Positions 1 to 8,721 are shown, numbered from the stretch's first letter. The stretch: DNA of 64,000 nucleotides from Rugosimonospora acidiphila (GCF_039543385.1 NZ_BAABJQ010000003.1:310001-374000); one strand, 5' to 3'. The notes: generated from the sequence alone by a model not told the origin. Numbers and translations are program-made.

Positions 1-459
1 GGCGACCGCCGGCCCGCCGGGTCGGGGCCTGCGCACCACGGTGGCGGTGCGCGACACGATCGCCCGCAGGGTCGTCGCCGCCTGATCGGCCCGGTGTTCC
101 TGGCGCACCTGCAGCACGCAGCTGGCCGCCGCGAGCGTGACGATGACGGCGGCGGCGGGCAGGTCGTCGGTGGCCGCGGACACGGCGGCGAGGCAGAGCA
201 GGATGAGCACGAACGGATTCACCATGGCCCGGGGCAGCCGCCTCGACCAGTGCCGCGACCGCTGCCGGATGAGCCGGTTCTCGCCGTCGCGTTGCGCGCG
301 CAGTTGCGCCTGCGGCTCGTCCAGTCCCGACGGCGAGGATTCCACCAGGCGTAGCACCTGCAGCGGCGGCATCGCCGCGAACCGGCGCAGCCGGGTGAGC
401 ACCGTGGGCAGCGGGGTCCGGGCCACGGCCGGCTGGTCTGCCGCCCCGGGGGCGGCCAT
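1..459 (-). CDS. P-type cation-transporting ATPase, N-terminal fragment (cut by left edge)
   Basis: The first 153 residues of a membrane cation pump are visible; the rest lies beyond position 1. A cation-ATPase N-terminal region (about residues 30-80, with PPLQVLRLVE and a GENRL motif) is followed by two hydrophobic segments (about 80-97 and 99-118, the first beginning PFVLILLCLA). Then comes the start of the actuator domain (TATVVRR). This layout fits the MgtA/CtpF-like P2/P3 group rather than heavy-metal CPx pumps, because no CxxC metal-binding domain precedes the first helix. The ATG at 459 lies 10 bases after the ArsR stop, so the two genes are almost certainly one operon. The transported ion cannot be read from this fragment; the sensor next door suggests a divalent metal. 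Confidence 0.8.
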   Translation of the reverse strand, partial: MAAPGAADQPAVARTPLPTVLTRLRRFAAMPPLQVLRLVESSPSGLDEPQAQLRAQRDGENRLIRQRSRHWSRRLPRAMVNPFVLILLCLAAVSAATDDLPAAAVIVTLAAASCVLQVRQEHRADQAATTLRAIVSRTATVVRRPRPGGPAVA

Positions 460-469
460 CGGCGCCAGC

Positions 470-832
470 TCAGGCGCTGACGCCACGTGTCCCTCCCGGC
501 AGCGACGCGCCCTGCAGGTGAGCCACCATCTCCCGAACCATCATCACCAGGTGCCGGTCGTCGACCAGGTACACCTGGCGGCGGCCCTCGCGGCGGGCGT
601 GCACCAGGCCGGCCAGGCGCAGCTTGGCCAGGTGTTGGCTGACCACCTGGGCGGTCGCGCCGACCTCCTCGGCCAGCGAGCCGACGTCGCGTTCGCCGTG
701 CGCGAGTATCCAGACGATGTGCAGCCGCACGGTGGCTGCGAGCATCCCGAACATGCCGGCCGCGGTCTGCAAGAGTTCTGGCGTCATCTCCTCGCCGCCA
801 GCGGGTCGGCTGGCGGTGGCAGCACGGATCAC
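470..832 (-). CDS. ArsR/SmtB-family metal-sensing repressor
   Basis: This is a 120-residue winged-helix repressor. The HTH is SLAEEVGATAQVVSQHLAKL and the wing is GRRQVYLV. The C-terminal helix carries D-x-H-x10-H (DDRH ... VAH). This matches the alpha-5 metal site of SmtB/CzrA/NmtR (D-x-H-x10-H-x2-H/E), except that the fourth ligand position is Gly. Family knowledge predicts a Zn, Ni or Co sensor that releases DNA when metal-bound. I chose the GTG at 832 because AGGAGG sits 4 bases upstream; the internal ATG at 787 has only a directly abutting GAGGAG. The gene leads an operon with the P-type ATPase, so it probably derepresses that pump. Confidence 0.85.
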   Translation of the reverse strand: MIRAATASRPAGGEEMTPELLQTAAGMFGMLAATVRLHIVWILAHGERDVGSLAEEVGATAQVVSQHLAKLRLAGLVHARREGRRQVYLVDDRHLVMMVREMVAHLQGASLPGGTRGVSA

Positions 833-940
833 TGGTCCTCCTCTCGTCGGCGGCGTTTGTGCCACCCTACGGCCTCGGCGGCCCGCGCAACAGCACGTGA
901 GGTAATGACGCGACGACAGTTGAGGGCCGGTCCAAGGGTG

Positions 941-975
941 CCGGTGGGGCACGGGATGAGCCCGTGCCCCACCGG
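941..975. terminator. Rho-independent-type hairpin after the secreted-protein gene
   Basis: A perfect 15-bp stem (941-955 with 961-975) encloses an ATGAG loop. It lies 5 bases past the stop of the minus-strand secreted protein and upstream of the ArsR promoter region. There is no clear T-run, as is usual for high-GC actinobacteria. Confidence 0.75.
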
Positions 976-980
976 TGGTG

Positions 981-1427
981 CTACTTGACGATCTGAATGA
1001 CCCGCTGGTCGCTTGCCCTCGCGCAGTCCACCGAACCGCAGACGCTCATCTGCGTCTGGGCGAACGCGACGCCCTTGGCGAACGCGCGCTGGGTGGGGAC
1101 CACCGCCTCGTTGACGGTCTGCGAGTGACCGGTGCAGGTGAGGCTGTCGGTCGAACCGGAGCCGCTGGCGATGAAGCCGCCGCCGACGTTCTCGGTGACG
1201 GTGACCGACAGGTACGCGCTGGCGCCCGGCTGGCAGGTCACCTTGACGGGTACGAAGACCACCGCACCGTTCGCCTGCAGGTTCGCCGTCGCGCCGAGCT
1301 TGAGCACCGGCGCGGGCGGCGATTGGTCGACGACGGCCGCGCCGGCGGGTAGCGCGAACGCGACCGTGGCGCCGAGGGCTACCGCGCCGGAGGCGAGCAG
1401 CAGCGTGTGTCGACGGGTGAATTTCAT
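981..1427 (-). CDS. small secreted protein, function unknown
   Basis: This 148-residue protein begins MKFTRRHTLLLASGAV, a signal peptide with an Arg-Arg pair and hydrophobic core. It is probably cleaved near ALPAGA-AV. The mature part (about 115 residues) has four cysteines (VTCQPG, SLTCTG, SVCGSVDC), enough for two disulfides, and beta-rich sequence (FVPVKVTCQ, AYLSVTVTEN). I recognise no family. The ATG overlaps the stop of the upstream membrane protein by 4 bases (ATGA), so translation is probably coupled. This suggests a shared role at the cell surface, but no reaction can be named. Confidence 0.7.
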   Translation of the reverse strand: MKFTRRHTLLLASGAVALGATVAFALPAGAAVVDQSPPAPVLKLGATANLQANGAVVFVPVKVTCQPGASAYLSVTVTENVGGGFIASGSGSTDSLTCTGHSQTVNEAVVPTQRAFAKGVAFAQTQMSVCGSVDCARASDQRVIQIVK

Positions 1428-2833
1428 GCCATTTCTCCCTCGTGATGGTCGATGGGTGTTCCTCCTCCGGTGGCGGACGCCGCGAGACCCAGGAACAGCG
1501 CGGCGGCGAGCGGCAGTACCGCCAGGTGCCACAGGAAGTCGAAGCCGCTGTGCGCGGCGAGTGCGGCGAGCGCCGCGATGGCGCCGGCCCGTACCCCCGG
1601 CCGGTGGTCGCAGCCGCGGGCGCGGTACAGCGTGACCGCCATCGCCGCGAGCAGTGCCAGCAGCAGGGCCAGGCCGATCGCGCCCAGGTCCACCAGGGTC
1701 TGCAGGTACTCGTCGTGGGCGTACAGCGCGATCTGCGCGGTGCCGTCGGGCGCCACCCAGACGAACCGGGCCTGTCCGACGCCGGTACCGGTCAGCGGCC
1801 GGTCGGCGATCAGCCGCAGCGCGGCGTGCAGTGCGCCGCTGCGCCCGGAGGACGTGACGCTCCAGCGGCTGCGCAGGATGTTGTGCGCCGCGCCGGTGCC
1901 CAACCGGGTCCACAGCACCACTCCGGCCAGCACCAGCACGCCTCCCGTGGCGGCGGCGCGTACCCGGCGGGGCAGGTACTCGGGCCCCAGCGCGACGGCG
2001 GCACCGGCGAGCAGCCCGGCCACGGCCAGCGCCGGGTGGGGCTGCGCGCGGACCGGGAACGAGGGCGCCAGCGCGCCGGTCGCGACCGCGGCACCGATCA
2101 GCGGACCCGCCGCGCGCCGGACGGTCTGGCCGGGGCCGGCCAGCACCGCCAGCACCACCAGGCCGATCGCCAGCGCCAGCAGGCCGGCCCGGCTCAGCGT
2201 GGCCCCGACCCCCACCAGCAGCAGGTACCTGGTGGCCGGGCGGCCCGGTGCCCGCGGCGTGGCCGCCGGCAGGGCGATCGCGAGCAGCGCGAGCGACACG
2301 AGCAGGGCGGCGGCGGCGTTCGGGTAGGTGAGCGTGCCGCCGCCGCGCCACAACTGCTGGTCGACGAGCACGGCCAGCCGGCGCAGCCGCCACGCCACCC
2401 CGAGCCAGACCGTGACCGCGACCAGTGCGCCGATGCCGACCAGCAGCCCGGCGAGCCGCTCCCGCGCCCGCCATCCGGTGCGGCGCAGCACCAGCAGTAC
2501 GGCGACGAGGCAGCCGAGCGTCGCCGCCTCACCGGCCGCGGCCGGGTACCCGCCGGCGAACGCGGCCCGGATCAGCGCCCACCCGCCCAGCGCCGCGCAC
2601 GCCGCTGGTACCGGCCACAGGTCCCCGACCGACCACGGCCGGCCCGGCAGCGTGGCCACCAGGCTGGCCGCCACCAGCAGGATGACCAGCAGCCGACCGG
2701 GCAGGTAGTAGCCGCCCTGCGCGACGACGGCCGCGGTGAACGCGGCGACCAGACCGAGCACGGCGACGGGCATCGTGTCGTCGGTCGGGTCGGTCGCGCG
2801 CAGGGCCGGCCGGGTGGCGCCGGAGACGGTCAT
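1424..2833 (-). CDS. O-antigen ligase / polymerase-like polytopic membrane protein
   Basis: The 469-residue protein is almost entirely hydrophobic, with about a dozen membrane segments. It shows the landmarks of the Wzy_C/O-antigen ligase superfamily: LTYPNAAAALLV in the middle and a conserved loop with AHDEYLQTLVDLGAIGLALL before the last helices. Family members polymerise or transfer lipid-linked glycans at the outer face of the membrane. The ATG at 2833 (MTVSGATR) is preferred to longer in-frame starts because GGGGGA precedes it and the hydrophobic core begins soon after. It is coupled to the secreted protein downstream. No glycosyltransferases lie nearby, so the glycan substrate is unknown. 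Confidence 0.75.
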   Translation of the reverse strand: MTVSGATRPALRATDPTDDTMPVAVLGLVAAFTAAVVAQGGYYLPGRLLVILLVAASLVATLPGRPWSVGDLWPVPAACAALGGWALIRAAFAGGYPAAAGEAATLGCLVAVLLVLRRTGWRARERLAGLLVGIGALVAVTVWLGVAWRLRRLAVLVDQQLWRGGGTLTYPNAAAALLVSLALLAIALPAATPRAPGRPATRYLLLVGVGATLSRAGLLALAIGLVVLAVLAGPGQTVRRAAGPLIGAAVATGALAPSFPVRAQPHPALAVAGLLAGAAVALGPEYLPRRVRAAATGGVLVLAGVVLWTRLGTGAAHNILRSRWSVTSSGRSGALHAALRLIADRPLTGTGVGQARFVWVAPDGTAQIALYAHDEYLQTLVDLGAIGLALLLALLAAMAVTLYRARGCDHRPGVRAGAIAALAALAAHSGFDFLWHLAVLPLAAALFLGLAASATGGGTPIDHHEGEMA

Positions 2834-3175
2834 GGTGATTCCCCCCGTGGACGTCGTGGGGCTCGAGACATGCAAGACACGCGGCCGGGGCCGGCGGCGT
2901 TGCGCTGGGTATATGACCGGCGGACAACGGGTGCGCACCGCGCGGGCGAGGCGGCCGTTCGGGCCGCCCCGATGGGCCTTATGCCGGAAAGCGGCCGACG
3001 CATCCGTTCCGACCGCTGTGTGGTGAGACCGCCGCTGGCGCCGCCCAGTGCTTCACAATTCGCGTAACGGGGGCAGTCGAGCGCCGACCCGCCGTGGGCT
3101 ATTCTCTACTAGTCCGATCGGCTTCATGTTTCTGATCGGTTTAATATAGAGACAGTCTTCGATTGAGGAGCGCTC
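2834..3175. promoter_or_regulatory. divergent intergenic region upstream of sulfate importer
   Basis: No gene is visible in this stretch. The right half is AT-richer than its surroundings. It contains CCGATCGGCTT (3114-3124) and CTGATCGGTTT (3132-3142), a direct repeat spaced 18 bp, then TTAATATAGA and an AGAC-A-GTCT inverted repeat (about 3149-3157). The sbp ribosome site GAGGAG is at 3165-3170. These are plausible operator and -10 elements for sulfur-responsive control of the importer. The regulator is not identifiable from sequence alone. Confidence 0.45.
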
Positions 3176-4297
3176 GTGCTGAGTCTTCGAACGCACCGCA
3201 CCCGCGCGGGTGCGATGCTCATCGCCGGGGTCGCGGTGACGATGGGATTGGTCGGCTGCTCCTCCTCGTCATCGGCGAGCGGCGCGCAGGCCGGCGGCGG
3301 GGGATCGTTCACCTGCCCGACGACCACCAGCGGCAACTGGTCGCCCACGATCCCCGCCCCGACGGCGACACCCCCGGCGACCAGCGCCGGCGGTGCGGTG
3401 AACGTCGTCGCCTACTCGGTGCCGAAGCCGGCCTACGACGCGCTCAGCACGGCCTTCAAGAAGACGCCCGCCGGCGCGGGGGTGACCTTCAAGTCGTCGT
3501 ACGGACCCAGCGGCACGCAGAGCAAGAACGTCGCCGGCGGACAGAAGGCGGACTACGTCGGCTTCTCGGTGGGCTCGGACCTCACCAAGCTGGTGCCCTC
3601 CAAGGTGGCCGCGGGCTGGGATTCCGGCCCCACCAAGGGGCTCGTCTCCGACTCGGTGGTGGTCATCGCCGTGCGCAAGGGCAACCCGAAGCACATCTGC
3701 GGGTGGGATGACCTGATCAAGCCCGGCGTCAAGATTGTCACCCCGGACCCGGCCACCTCGGGCTCCGCGAAGTGGAACGTCCTGGCGGCGTACGAGCACG
3801 TGCTGCTGAACGGCGGCACGGACGCCCAGGCGCAGGACTACCTGACCAAGTTCTTCAAGAACGTCGTCGTGCGCGCCTCGAGCGGGGCGGTCGCGACCAC
3901 CCAGTTCACCTCGGGCACCGGTGACGCTCTGATCTCGTACGAGGACGAGGCGATCGACGCCCGGCAGGCCGGCCAGTCACTGGACTACGTCGTGCCCGCA
4001 CAGAGCTTCCTCATCGAGAACCCCGCCGCCGTGACGAAGACCGCGTCGGCGTCGGCCAAGAACTTCCTCGACTACGCCGAGAGCGTCGACGGCCAGACCA
4101 TCTTCGCGCAGACCGGGTTCCGCCCGGTCGTGGCCGGCACGAACCCGGGCCCGGTCAAGGGCGCCAACGACCCGAACAACCCGTTCCCGAACCCGCAGAA
4201 GCTCGCCACCATCGAGCAGCTGGGCGGCTGGAGCGCCGTCAACGACAAGTTCTTCTCCGACAACGGCATCGTCACCAAGATTGAAGGGGACAGCTGA
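3176..4297 (+). CDS. sbp: sulfate/thiosulfate ABC transporter substrate-binding lipoprotein
   Basis: This 373-residue extracellular binding protein begins with a lipoprotein signal ending GLVGC (Cys28) and a Ser/Gly-rich tether. The mature part matches the Sbp/CysP family: NVVAYSVPKPAYDAL at the start, SYGPSGTQSKNV, then VTPDPATSGSAKWN and GDALISYEDEA. It should capture sulfate or thiosulfate and deliver it to the CysT/CysW channel. The start is GTG with GAGGAG 5 bases upstream. It heads the operon with cysT, cysW and cysA, the standard actinobacterial order, and length is normal. Which oxyanion is preferred cannot be told from sequence. Confidence 0.9.
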   Translation: MLSLRTHRTRAGAMLIAGVAVTMGLVGCSSSSSASGAQAGGGGSFTCPTTTSGNWSPTIPAPTATPPATSAGGAVNVVAYSVPKPAYDALSTAFKKTPAGAGVTFKSSYGPSGTQSKNVAGGQKADYVGFSVGSDLTKLVPSKVAAGWDSGPTKGLVSDSVVVIAVRKGNPKHICGWDDLIKPGVKIVTPDPATSGSAKWNVLAAYEHVLLNGGTDAQAQDYLTKFFKNVVVRASSGAVATTQFTSGTGDALISYEDEAIDARQAGQSLDYVVPAQSFLIENPAAVTKTASASAKNFLDYAESVDGQTIFAQTGFRPVVAGTNPGPVKGANDPNNPFPNPQKLATIEQLGGWSAVNDKFFSDNGIVTKIEGDS

Positions 4298-4304
4298 GGT
4301 CCGG

Positions 4305-5198
4305 ATGACCACCGACGTCCAAGCAGCCCCGGCGGCGACCGAAGCGGTCTCCGCCGGGCCGGCCGCGCGCCGCCGTCGCGGCCGGCCGAAGACCGGACTG
4401 CCGCTGCGCGCGGCATCGGGTACCAGCCTCGGTGTCGTGGTCATCTGGATGAGCCTGCTCGTCCTGATACCGCTCGCCGCCGTGGTCGGCCACGCCTTCG
4501 ACGGCGGCTGGTCCGGCTTCACCGACGCGATATCGCAGCCCGCGACGGCCGCCGCGCTGCGGCTGACCCTCGGGCTGTCGGCGGCCGCGGCCATCATCAA
4601 CGCGGTGATGGGCACGATCGTCGCGTGGGTGCTGGTGCGGGGGAAGTTCTCCGGGTCGGGCATCTTCGAGATGGTCATCGACATCCCGTTCGCCCTGCCC
4701 ACCATCGTCGCCGGCCTGGTGATGCTCGCGCTGTACGGCGGGGACAGCCCGATCGGCGTGAGCCTGGTCGGTACCCGCACCGGGCTGCTGGTCACGCTGC
4801 TGTTCGTGACCCTGCCGTTCACCGTGCGCACGGTCCAGCCGGTGCTGCTCAACCTGGATCGGGAGGCCGAGGACGCGGCGGCCTCTCTCGGCGCCAGCGC
4901 GCCGGTGATATTCCGCCGCATCGCCCTGCCGCAGCTCATGCCGGCGATCGTCTCCGGGGCGGTACTGTCCTTCGCCCGCGCGATCGGCGAGTACGGGTCG
5001 CTGGTGCTCATCTCCAGCAACCTGCCGTTCAAGACCGAGATCGCTTCCTCCGTCATCTACGGCAAGCTGCAGGACGCCGACAACGCGGCCCGGTCGACCC
5101 AGCAGGCCGCGGCGATCGCCACCATCCTGCTGGTGGCCAGCGCCGTCGTGCTGGTCCTGATCGAGGTGCTGGGCAGGCGGGTGAGCCGCCGTGGCTGA
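4305..5198 (+). CDS. cysT: sulfate ABC transporter permease CysT
   Basis: This is a 297-residue inner-membrane permease with a charged cytoplasmic N-terminus (about 40 residues) and six predicted helices. It carries the EAA loop EDAAASLGASAPVIFRRIAL that docks on the ATPase. The family-typical IGEYGSLVLISSNLPFKTEI lies before the last helix. The ATG at 4305 starts 7 bases after the sbp stop, and the ribosome site overlaps that stop (TGAGGT). It pairs with CysW to form the sulfate channel. The reading frame runs 8 bases into cysW, so the two are translationally coupled. Confidence 0.9.
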   Translation: MTTDVQAAPAATEAVSAGPAARRRRGRPKTGLPLRAASGTSLGVVVIWMSLLVLIPLAAVVGHAFDGGWSGFTDAISQPATAAALRLTLGLSAAAAIINAVMGTIVAWVLVRGKFSGSGIFEMVIDIPFALPTIVAGLVMLALYGGDSPIGVSLVGTRTGLLVTLLFVTLPFTVRTVQPVLLNLDREAEDAAASLGASAPVIFRRIALPQLMPAIVSGAVLSFARAIGEYGSLVLISSNLPFKTEIASSVIYGKLQDADNAARSTQQAAAIATILLVASAVVLVLIEVLGRRVSRRG

Positions 5199-6051
5199 CA
5201 CCGTCACGCCCGCGCCCCGACCGCTGTCGCCGTCCTCGACCTCCCGCGACCGGGCCAGGCCCGGCTCCCTGGCGCTGCGGGGCGTGGCGATGGTCTACGT
5301 CGGGCTGCTCGTGCTGCTCCCGGTGGTGGTCATCCTCTACCGGACCTTCCAGCCGGGGCTCGGCGAGTTCTTCTCCGCGCTGGACTCGCCCGAGGCCGCG
5401 CACGCGTTTGAGCTGACCGGGATCGTGGCGCTGTCGGCGGTGGTCATCAACACCGTGTTCGGCATAGCCGTGGCCATCCTGCTGGCGCGCTACCGCTTCT
5501 GGGGCCGCCGCGTGCTCAGCGCGTTCGTCGACCTGCCGGTCAGCGTCTCCCCGATCGTGGTGGGGCTGGCGCTGGTCCTGGTGTTCGGGCCGACGGGATG
5601 GTTCGGACCCTTCCTGACCCGCCACGGGGTCACGATGATCGGCGCCAAGCCGGGGATGATCCTCGCCACGGTCTTCGTGTCCCTGCCGCTGGTCGTGCGC
5701 GCACTCGTTCCGGTACTGGAGCAGGCCGGCATCGAGCAGGAGCAGGCCGCCGCGTCGCTGGGCGCGACCGCGTTCACCCGGCTGCGCCGCATCACCCTGC
5801 CGACCATCCGGGCCGCCCTCACCTACGGCGTGGTGCTGAGCCTGGCCCGCTGCATCGGGGAGTACGGCGCCGTGCTCGTCGTGTCCAACAACGTCGAGGG
5901 CACCACCGAGACCGCCCCACTGCGGGTCGGCAACCTGGTGGAGAACGAGCTGAACTACAACGCCGCGTACGCGATCACCTTCGTGCTCATTGTCGTCGCC
6001 TTCGCCGCCATCCTCCTGTCGGCCTGGATCCGACGGAGAAGGAGAAGCTGA
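5191..6051 (+). CDS. cysW: sulfate ABC transporter permease CysW
   Basis: This 286-residue permease starts with GTG inside the end of cysT. It has six predicted helices and the EAA loop EQAAASLGATAFTRLRRITL. The CysW-specific stretch CIGEYGAVLVVSNNVEGTTE is present. It is the second half of the heterodimeric sulfate channel. The protein ends in a basic tail (RRRRRS), and its TGA directly abuts the ATG of cysA. Family, order and length are all normal for an actinobacterial sulfate importer. Confidence 0.9.
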   Translation: MADTVTPAPRPLSPSSTSRDRARPGSLALRGVAMVYVGLLVLLPVVVILYRTFQPGLGEFFSALDSPEAAHAFELTGIVALSAVVINTVFGIAVAILLARYRFWGRRVLSAFVDLPVSVSPIVVGLALVLVFGPTGWFGPFLTRHGVTMIGAKPGMILATVFVSLPLVVRALVPVLEQAGIEQEQAAASLGATAFTRLRRITLPTIRAALTYGVVLSLARCIGEYGAVLVVSNNVEGTTETAPLRVGNLVENELNYNAAYAITFVLIVVAFAAILLSAWIRRRRRS

Positions 6052-7017
6052 ATGGGTATCCAAGTCCACGGGATCGGCAAGCGCTTTGGCGACTTCGTCG
6101 CGCTCGACAACATCGACCTGTCGGTGCGCACCGGCGCGCTGACCGCGTTGCTGGGGCCCAGCGGCGGCGGCAAGTCGACGCTGCTGCGCATCATCGCCGG
6201 GCTGGAGAGGCCCGACACCGGCACCGTTGAGATCGACGGCGCGGACGCCACCCGGCTGGCGCCCCGGCACCGCGGCGTCGGCTTCGTCTTCCAGCACTAC
6301 GCCGCCTTCAGCCACCTGTCCGTGTACCGCAACGTCGCGTTCGGCCTGGAGATCCGCAAACGGCCGCGGGCCGAGATCCGCGAGCGGGTGTTCGAACTGC
6401 TCGAACTGGTGCACCTTGAGCAGTTCGCCGACCGGCTGCCGGCCCAGCTGTCCGGGGGCCAGCGGCAGCGGATGGCGCTGGCCCGCGCCCTGGCGGTGGC
6501 GCCGAAGGTGCTGCTGCTGGATGAGCCGTTCGGCGCCCTGGACGCGAAGGTTCGCAAGGAGCTGCGCGACTGGCTGCGCCGCCTGCACGACGAGGTGCAC
6601 GTGACCACGGTCTTCGTCACCCACGACCAGGAGGAGGCGCTCGAGGTCTCCGACGAGATCGTCGTTATCAACGACGGCCGCATCGAGCAGGTGGGCAAGC
6701 CCGACGAGCTCTACGACCGGCCGGCCAACCCGTTCGTGATGTCCTTCCTCGGGCCGGTGACCACGTTGGGGGAGCGGCTGATCCGGCCGCACGACATCGA
6801 GGTGTTCACCGCGCCGGTGGCCGACGGCCTGCCGGCGAAGGTCACCCGGCTGCAGCGGGTCGGGTTCGAGGTGCGCGCGGAACTCGGCGACACCGGCGGC
6901 TGGGCCCAGCTGACCCGCGGCCAGAGCGAGGCCCTGAACCTGGTCGAGGGCGCGGAGGTCTGGGTGCGCCCGGCGCCCGGCAGCACCAACATCCCGGCGC
7001 CGCGGCTACCGAGCTGA
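6052..7017 (+). CDS. cysA: sulfate ABC transporter ATP-binding protein CysA
   Basis: This 321-residue ATPase drives sulfate import. Walker A is GPSGGGKST, the Q-loop lies near FVFQHYAAF, the signature is LSGGQRQRMALARAL, Walker B is VLLLDEPFGALD and the H-loop is VTHDQEEALE. A short C-terminal regulatory region (about residues 240-321, with LIRPHDIEVF) is of TOBE type. It is shorter than in many CysA proteins of 350 or more residues. The ATG follows the cysW stop with no gap and has GGAGAAGGAG upstream. It completes the four-gene importer and ends at a strong hairpin. Confidence 0.9.
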   Translation: MGIQVHGIGKRFGDFVALDNIDLSVRTGALTALLGPSGGGKSTLLRIIAGLERPDTGTVEIDGADATRLAPRHRGVGFVFQHYAAFSHLSVYRNVAFGLEIRKRPRAEIRERVFELLELVHLEQFADRLPAQLSGGQRQRMALARALAVAPKVLLLDEPFGALDAKVRKELRDWLRRLHDEVHVTTVFVTHDQEEALEVSDEIVVINDGRIEQVGKPDELYDRPANPFVMSFLGPVTTLGERLIRPHDIEVFTAPVADGLPAKVTRLQRVGFEVRAELGDTGGWAQLTRGQSEALNLVEGAEVWVRPAPGSTNIPAPRLPS

Positions 7018-7096
7018 TCGGCCCGTCGCGGGGAGCCCGCCGCGTGGCGGCGACGGCGCGGCCGACCCTCCGGCGCGAGCCGGGCCGGACCCAGAC

Positions 7097-7136
7097 AGCG
7101 GGGCGCCCACCGGCGTTTGCCGGTGGGCGCCCCGCT
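7097..7136. terminator. bidirectional terminator between cysA and htrA
   Basis: A perfect 18-bp stem (7097-7114 with 7119-7136) closes on a GTTT loop. It lies between two convergent genes, 80 bases after cysA and 23 bases before the htrA stop, so it can serve both. Confidence 0.85.
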
Positions 7137-7158
7137 GCGTGTCGTGCGGTGGGTCCGA

Positions 7159-8721
7159 TCAGAAGGCCGGGCCCGTGGCGAGCTGAACCGTCGTGGACTG
7201 GGACTGTCCGGCCGTGTCGGTCCAGCCGAGGTTGACCTTGTCGCCCGGGTGGTGCTGGGTCATCAGGTTGGTCAGCGTGGTCGCGCTGTCCACCGTCTTG
7301 CCGCCCAGCGACGTGATCACGTCGCCCTCCTGCAGCCCGGCCTGCTCGGCCGGGGAGCCGTTCACCACACCGGCGACGATCGCCGCGTTGCTGTTGCTGC
7401 CACCGTTACCGCCACCGCCGTTACCGCCACCGCCGTTGCCGCCGAAGCCGCCCTGGTCGCCGCCCTGCGAGCCTGCGGAGACCTCGACCCCGAGGAACGC
7501 GCTCTCCCCGATGTGCACGGTCGCGGAGGACTTGCTGCCGCGGATCTGGTTGGCGATGGTCGTCGCCTGGTTGATCGGGATGGCGAAGCCCTGGTTGCCC
7601 TGGTTCTGGAACTGGAACCCGGCGGAGGCCGCGGTGTCCATGCCGACCACCTTGCCGTCGGCGTTGACCAGCGGGCCGCCGGAGTCGCCCGGCTGCACGT
7701 CGGCGTTGAGCTGGATCAGCCCGGTCAGCTGCTCGGACCCGCCGCCCGACTCGTCGCTGGCGGTGATCGCCTGGTTCAGCGCGGTCACCGTGCCGCCGGC
7801 CACGCTCGGCGTGCCACCGACGCCGCCGGCGTTGCCGATCGCCAGGATCGGGTCGTTCACCTTGACCTTGGACGAGTCGGCGGTGGAGACCGTCTTGAGG
7901 CCGGAGGCGTTGGCCAGCTGGATCACGGCCACGTCGTCGGACCGGTCATAGCCCACCACGCTCGCGGTGTAGGTCTTACCGTTGCCGATGTCCGTGACGC
8001 TGATGGCGGTCGCGCCCTCGATGACGTGGTTGTTGGTGAGGACCACCCCGTTGGAGGTCAGCACCATCCCGGTGCCGGCGGCCTCGCCGCCCTGGAAGCC
8101 GAGCTGGGTGACCACGTCGACCAGGGCGGGGCTGACGGCGTCGGCGATCGCCGAGGCGTTGGCGGGTCCGGCCGGGGCGTTCGGCGCCTGGTTGCCGGGG
8201 CCGACGCCCGGGTTGCTGCCGGGGCCGGTGAAGCCCGGGAAGGTCCCGTTGCCGGTCGACCCCGCGTTGGAGGTCGGGGACGAGGTGGGTTGCCACACCG
8301 CCCGGCCGACCAGCAGCCCGGCCACCATGGCCACGATGATCAGCGCGCAGCCGAGTCCGACCAGCACGGGGATCCGGTGGCTGATCGGGCGGGGCTGCGG
8401 CCCGACCGGCGGGCCCCAGGGGGCGCCGGGCTGGGGCGGCCAGCCCCAGGCGGTGGGCTGATCCTGCGGCGCGCCGTGCGGCGGGTAGCCGGGGGTGGCG
8501 TAGCCGGGCTGGTAGATCGGCTGGTTGGCGTACCAGGACTGGTCGCCCTGGCCGGGAGCCGGATATCCCGGAACCGCACCCATACCGGGCGCGGTGTGGT
8601 ACGGCGGTGGCGGCACGTAGCCGCCCGGCTGACCCTGGGCAGCGGTCGGTGGCCGCAGACCCTCGGTCGTGTCGTCGGCCGGCGGCCGATCGCCAGGAGT
8701 GGGCTCGCTCGCCGCGCTCAT
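7159..8721 (-). CDS. HtrA/DegP-type membrane-anchored serine protease with PDZ domain
   Basis: The 520-residue protein has four parts: a Pro/Gly/Tyr-rich cytoplasmic N-terminus (1-115), one membrane helix (about 117-140), an extracytoplasmic trypsin-like domain and a C-terminal PDZ domain (from about 430). The triad is visible: His232 (LTNNHVIEG), Asp263 (SDDVAVIQL) and Ser347 (QPGDSGGPLVN). A glycine/asparagine-rich linker (GGNGGGGNGGGGN) precedes the PDZ domain. Members degrade or refold damaged envelope proteins under stress. AAGGAG upstream supports the ATG start. It stands alone, convergent to the sulfate operon. Confidence 0.9.
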   Translation of the reverse strand: MSAASEPTPGDRPPADDTTEGLRPPTAAQGQPGGYVPPPPYHTAPGMGAVPGYPAPGQGDQSWYANQPIYQPGYATPGYPPHGAPQDQPTAWGWPPQPGAPWGPPVGPQPRPISHRIPVLVGLGCALIIVAMVAGLLVGRAVWQPTSSPTSNAGSTGNGTFPGFTGPGSNPGVGPGNQAPNAPAGPANASAIADAVSPALVDVVTQLGFQGGEAAGTGMVLTSNGVVLTNNHVIEGATAISVTDIGNGKTYTASVVGYDRSDDVAVIQLANASGLKTVSTADSSKVKVNDPILAIGNAGGVGGTPSVAGGTVTALNQAITASDESGGGSEQLTGLIQLNADVQPGDSGGPLVNADGKVVGMDTAASAGFQFQNQGNQGFAIPINQATTIANQIRGSKSSATVHIGESAFLGVEVSAGSQGGDQGGFGGNGGGGNGGGGNGGSNSNAAIVAGVVNGSPAEQAGLQEGDVITSLGGKTVDSATTLTNLMTQHHPGDKVNLGWTDTAGQSQSTTVQLATGPAF

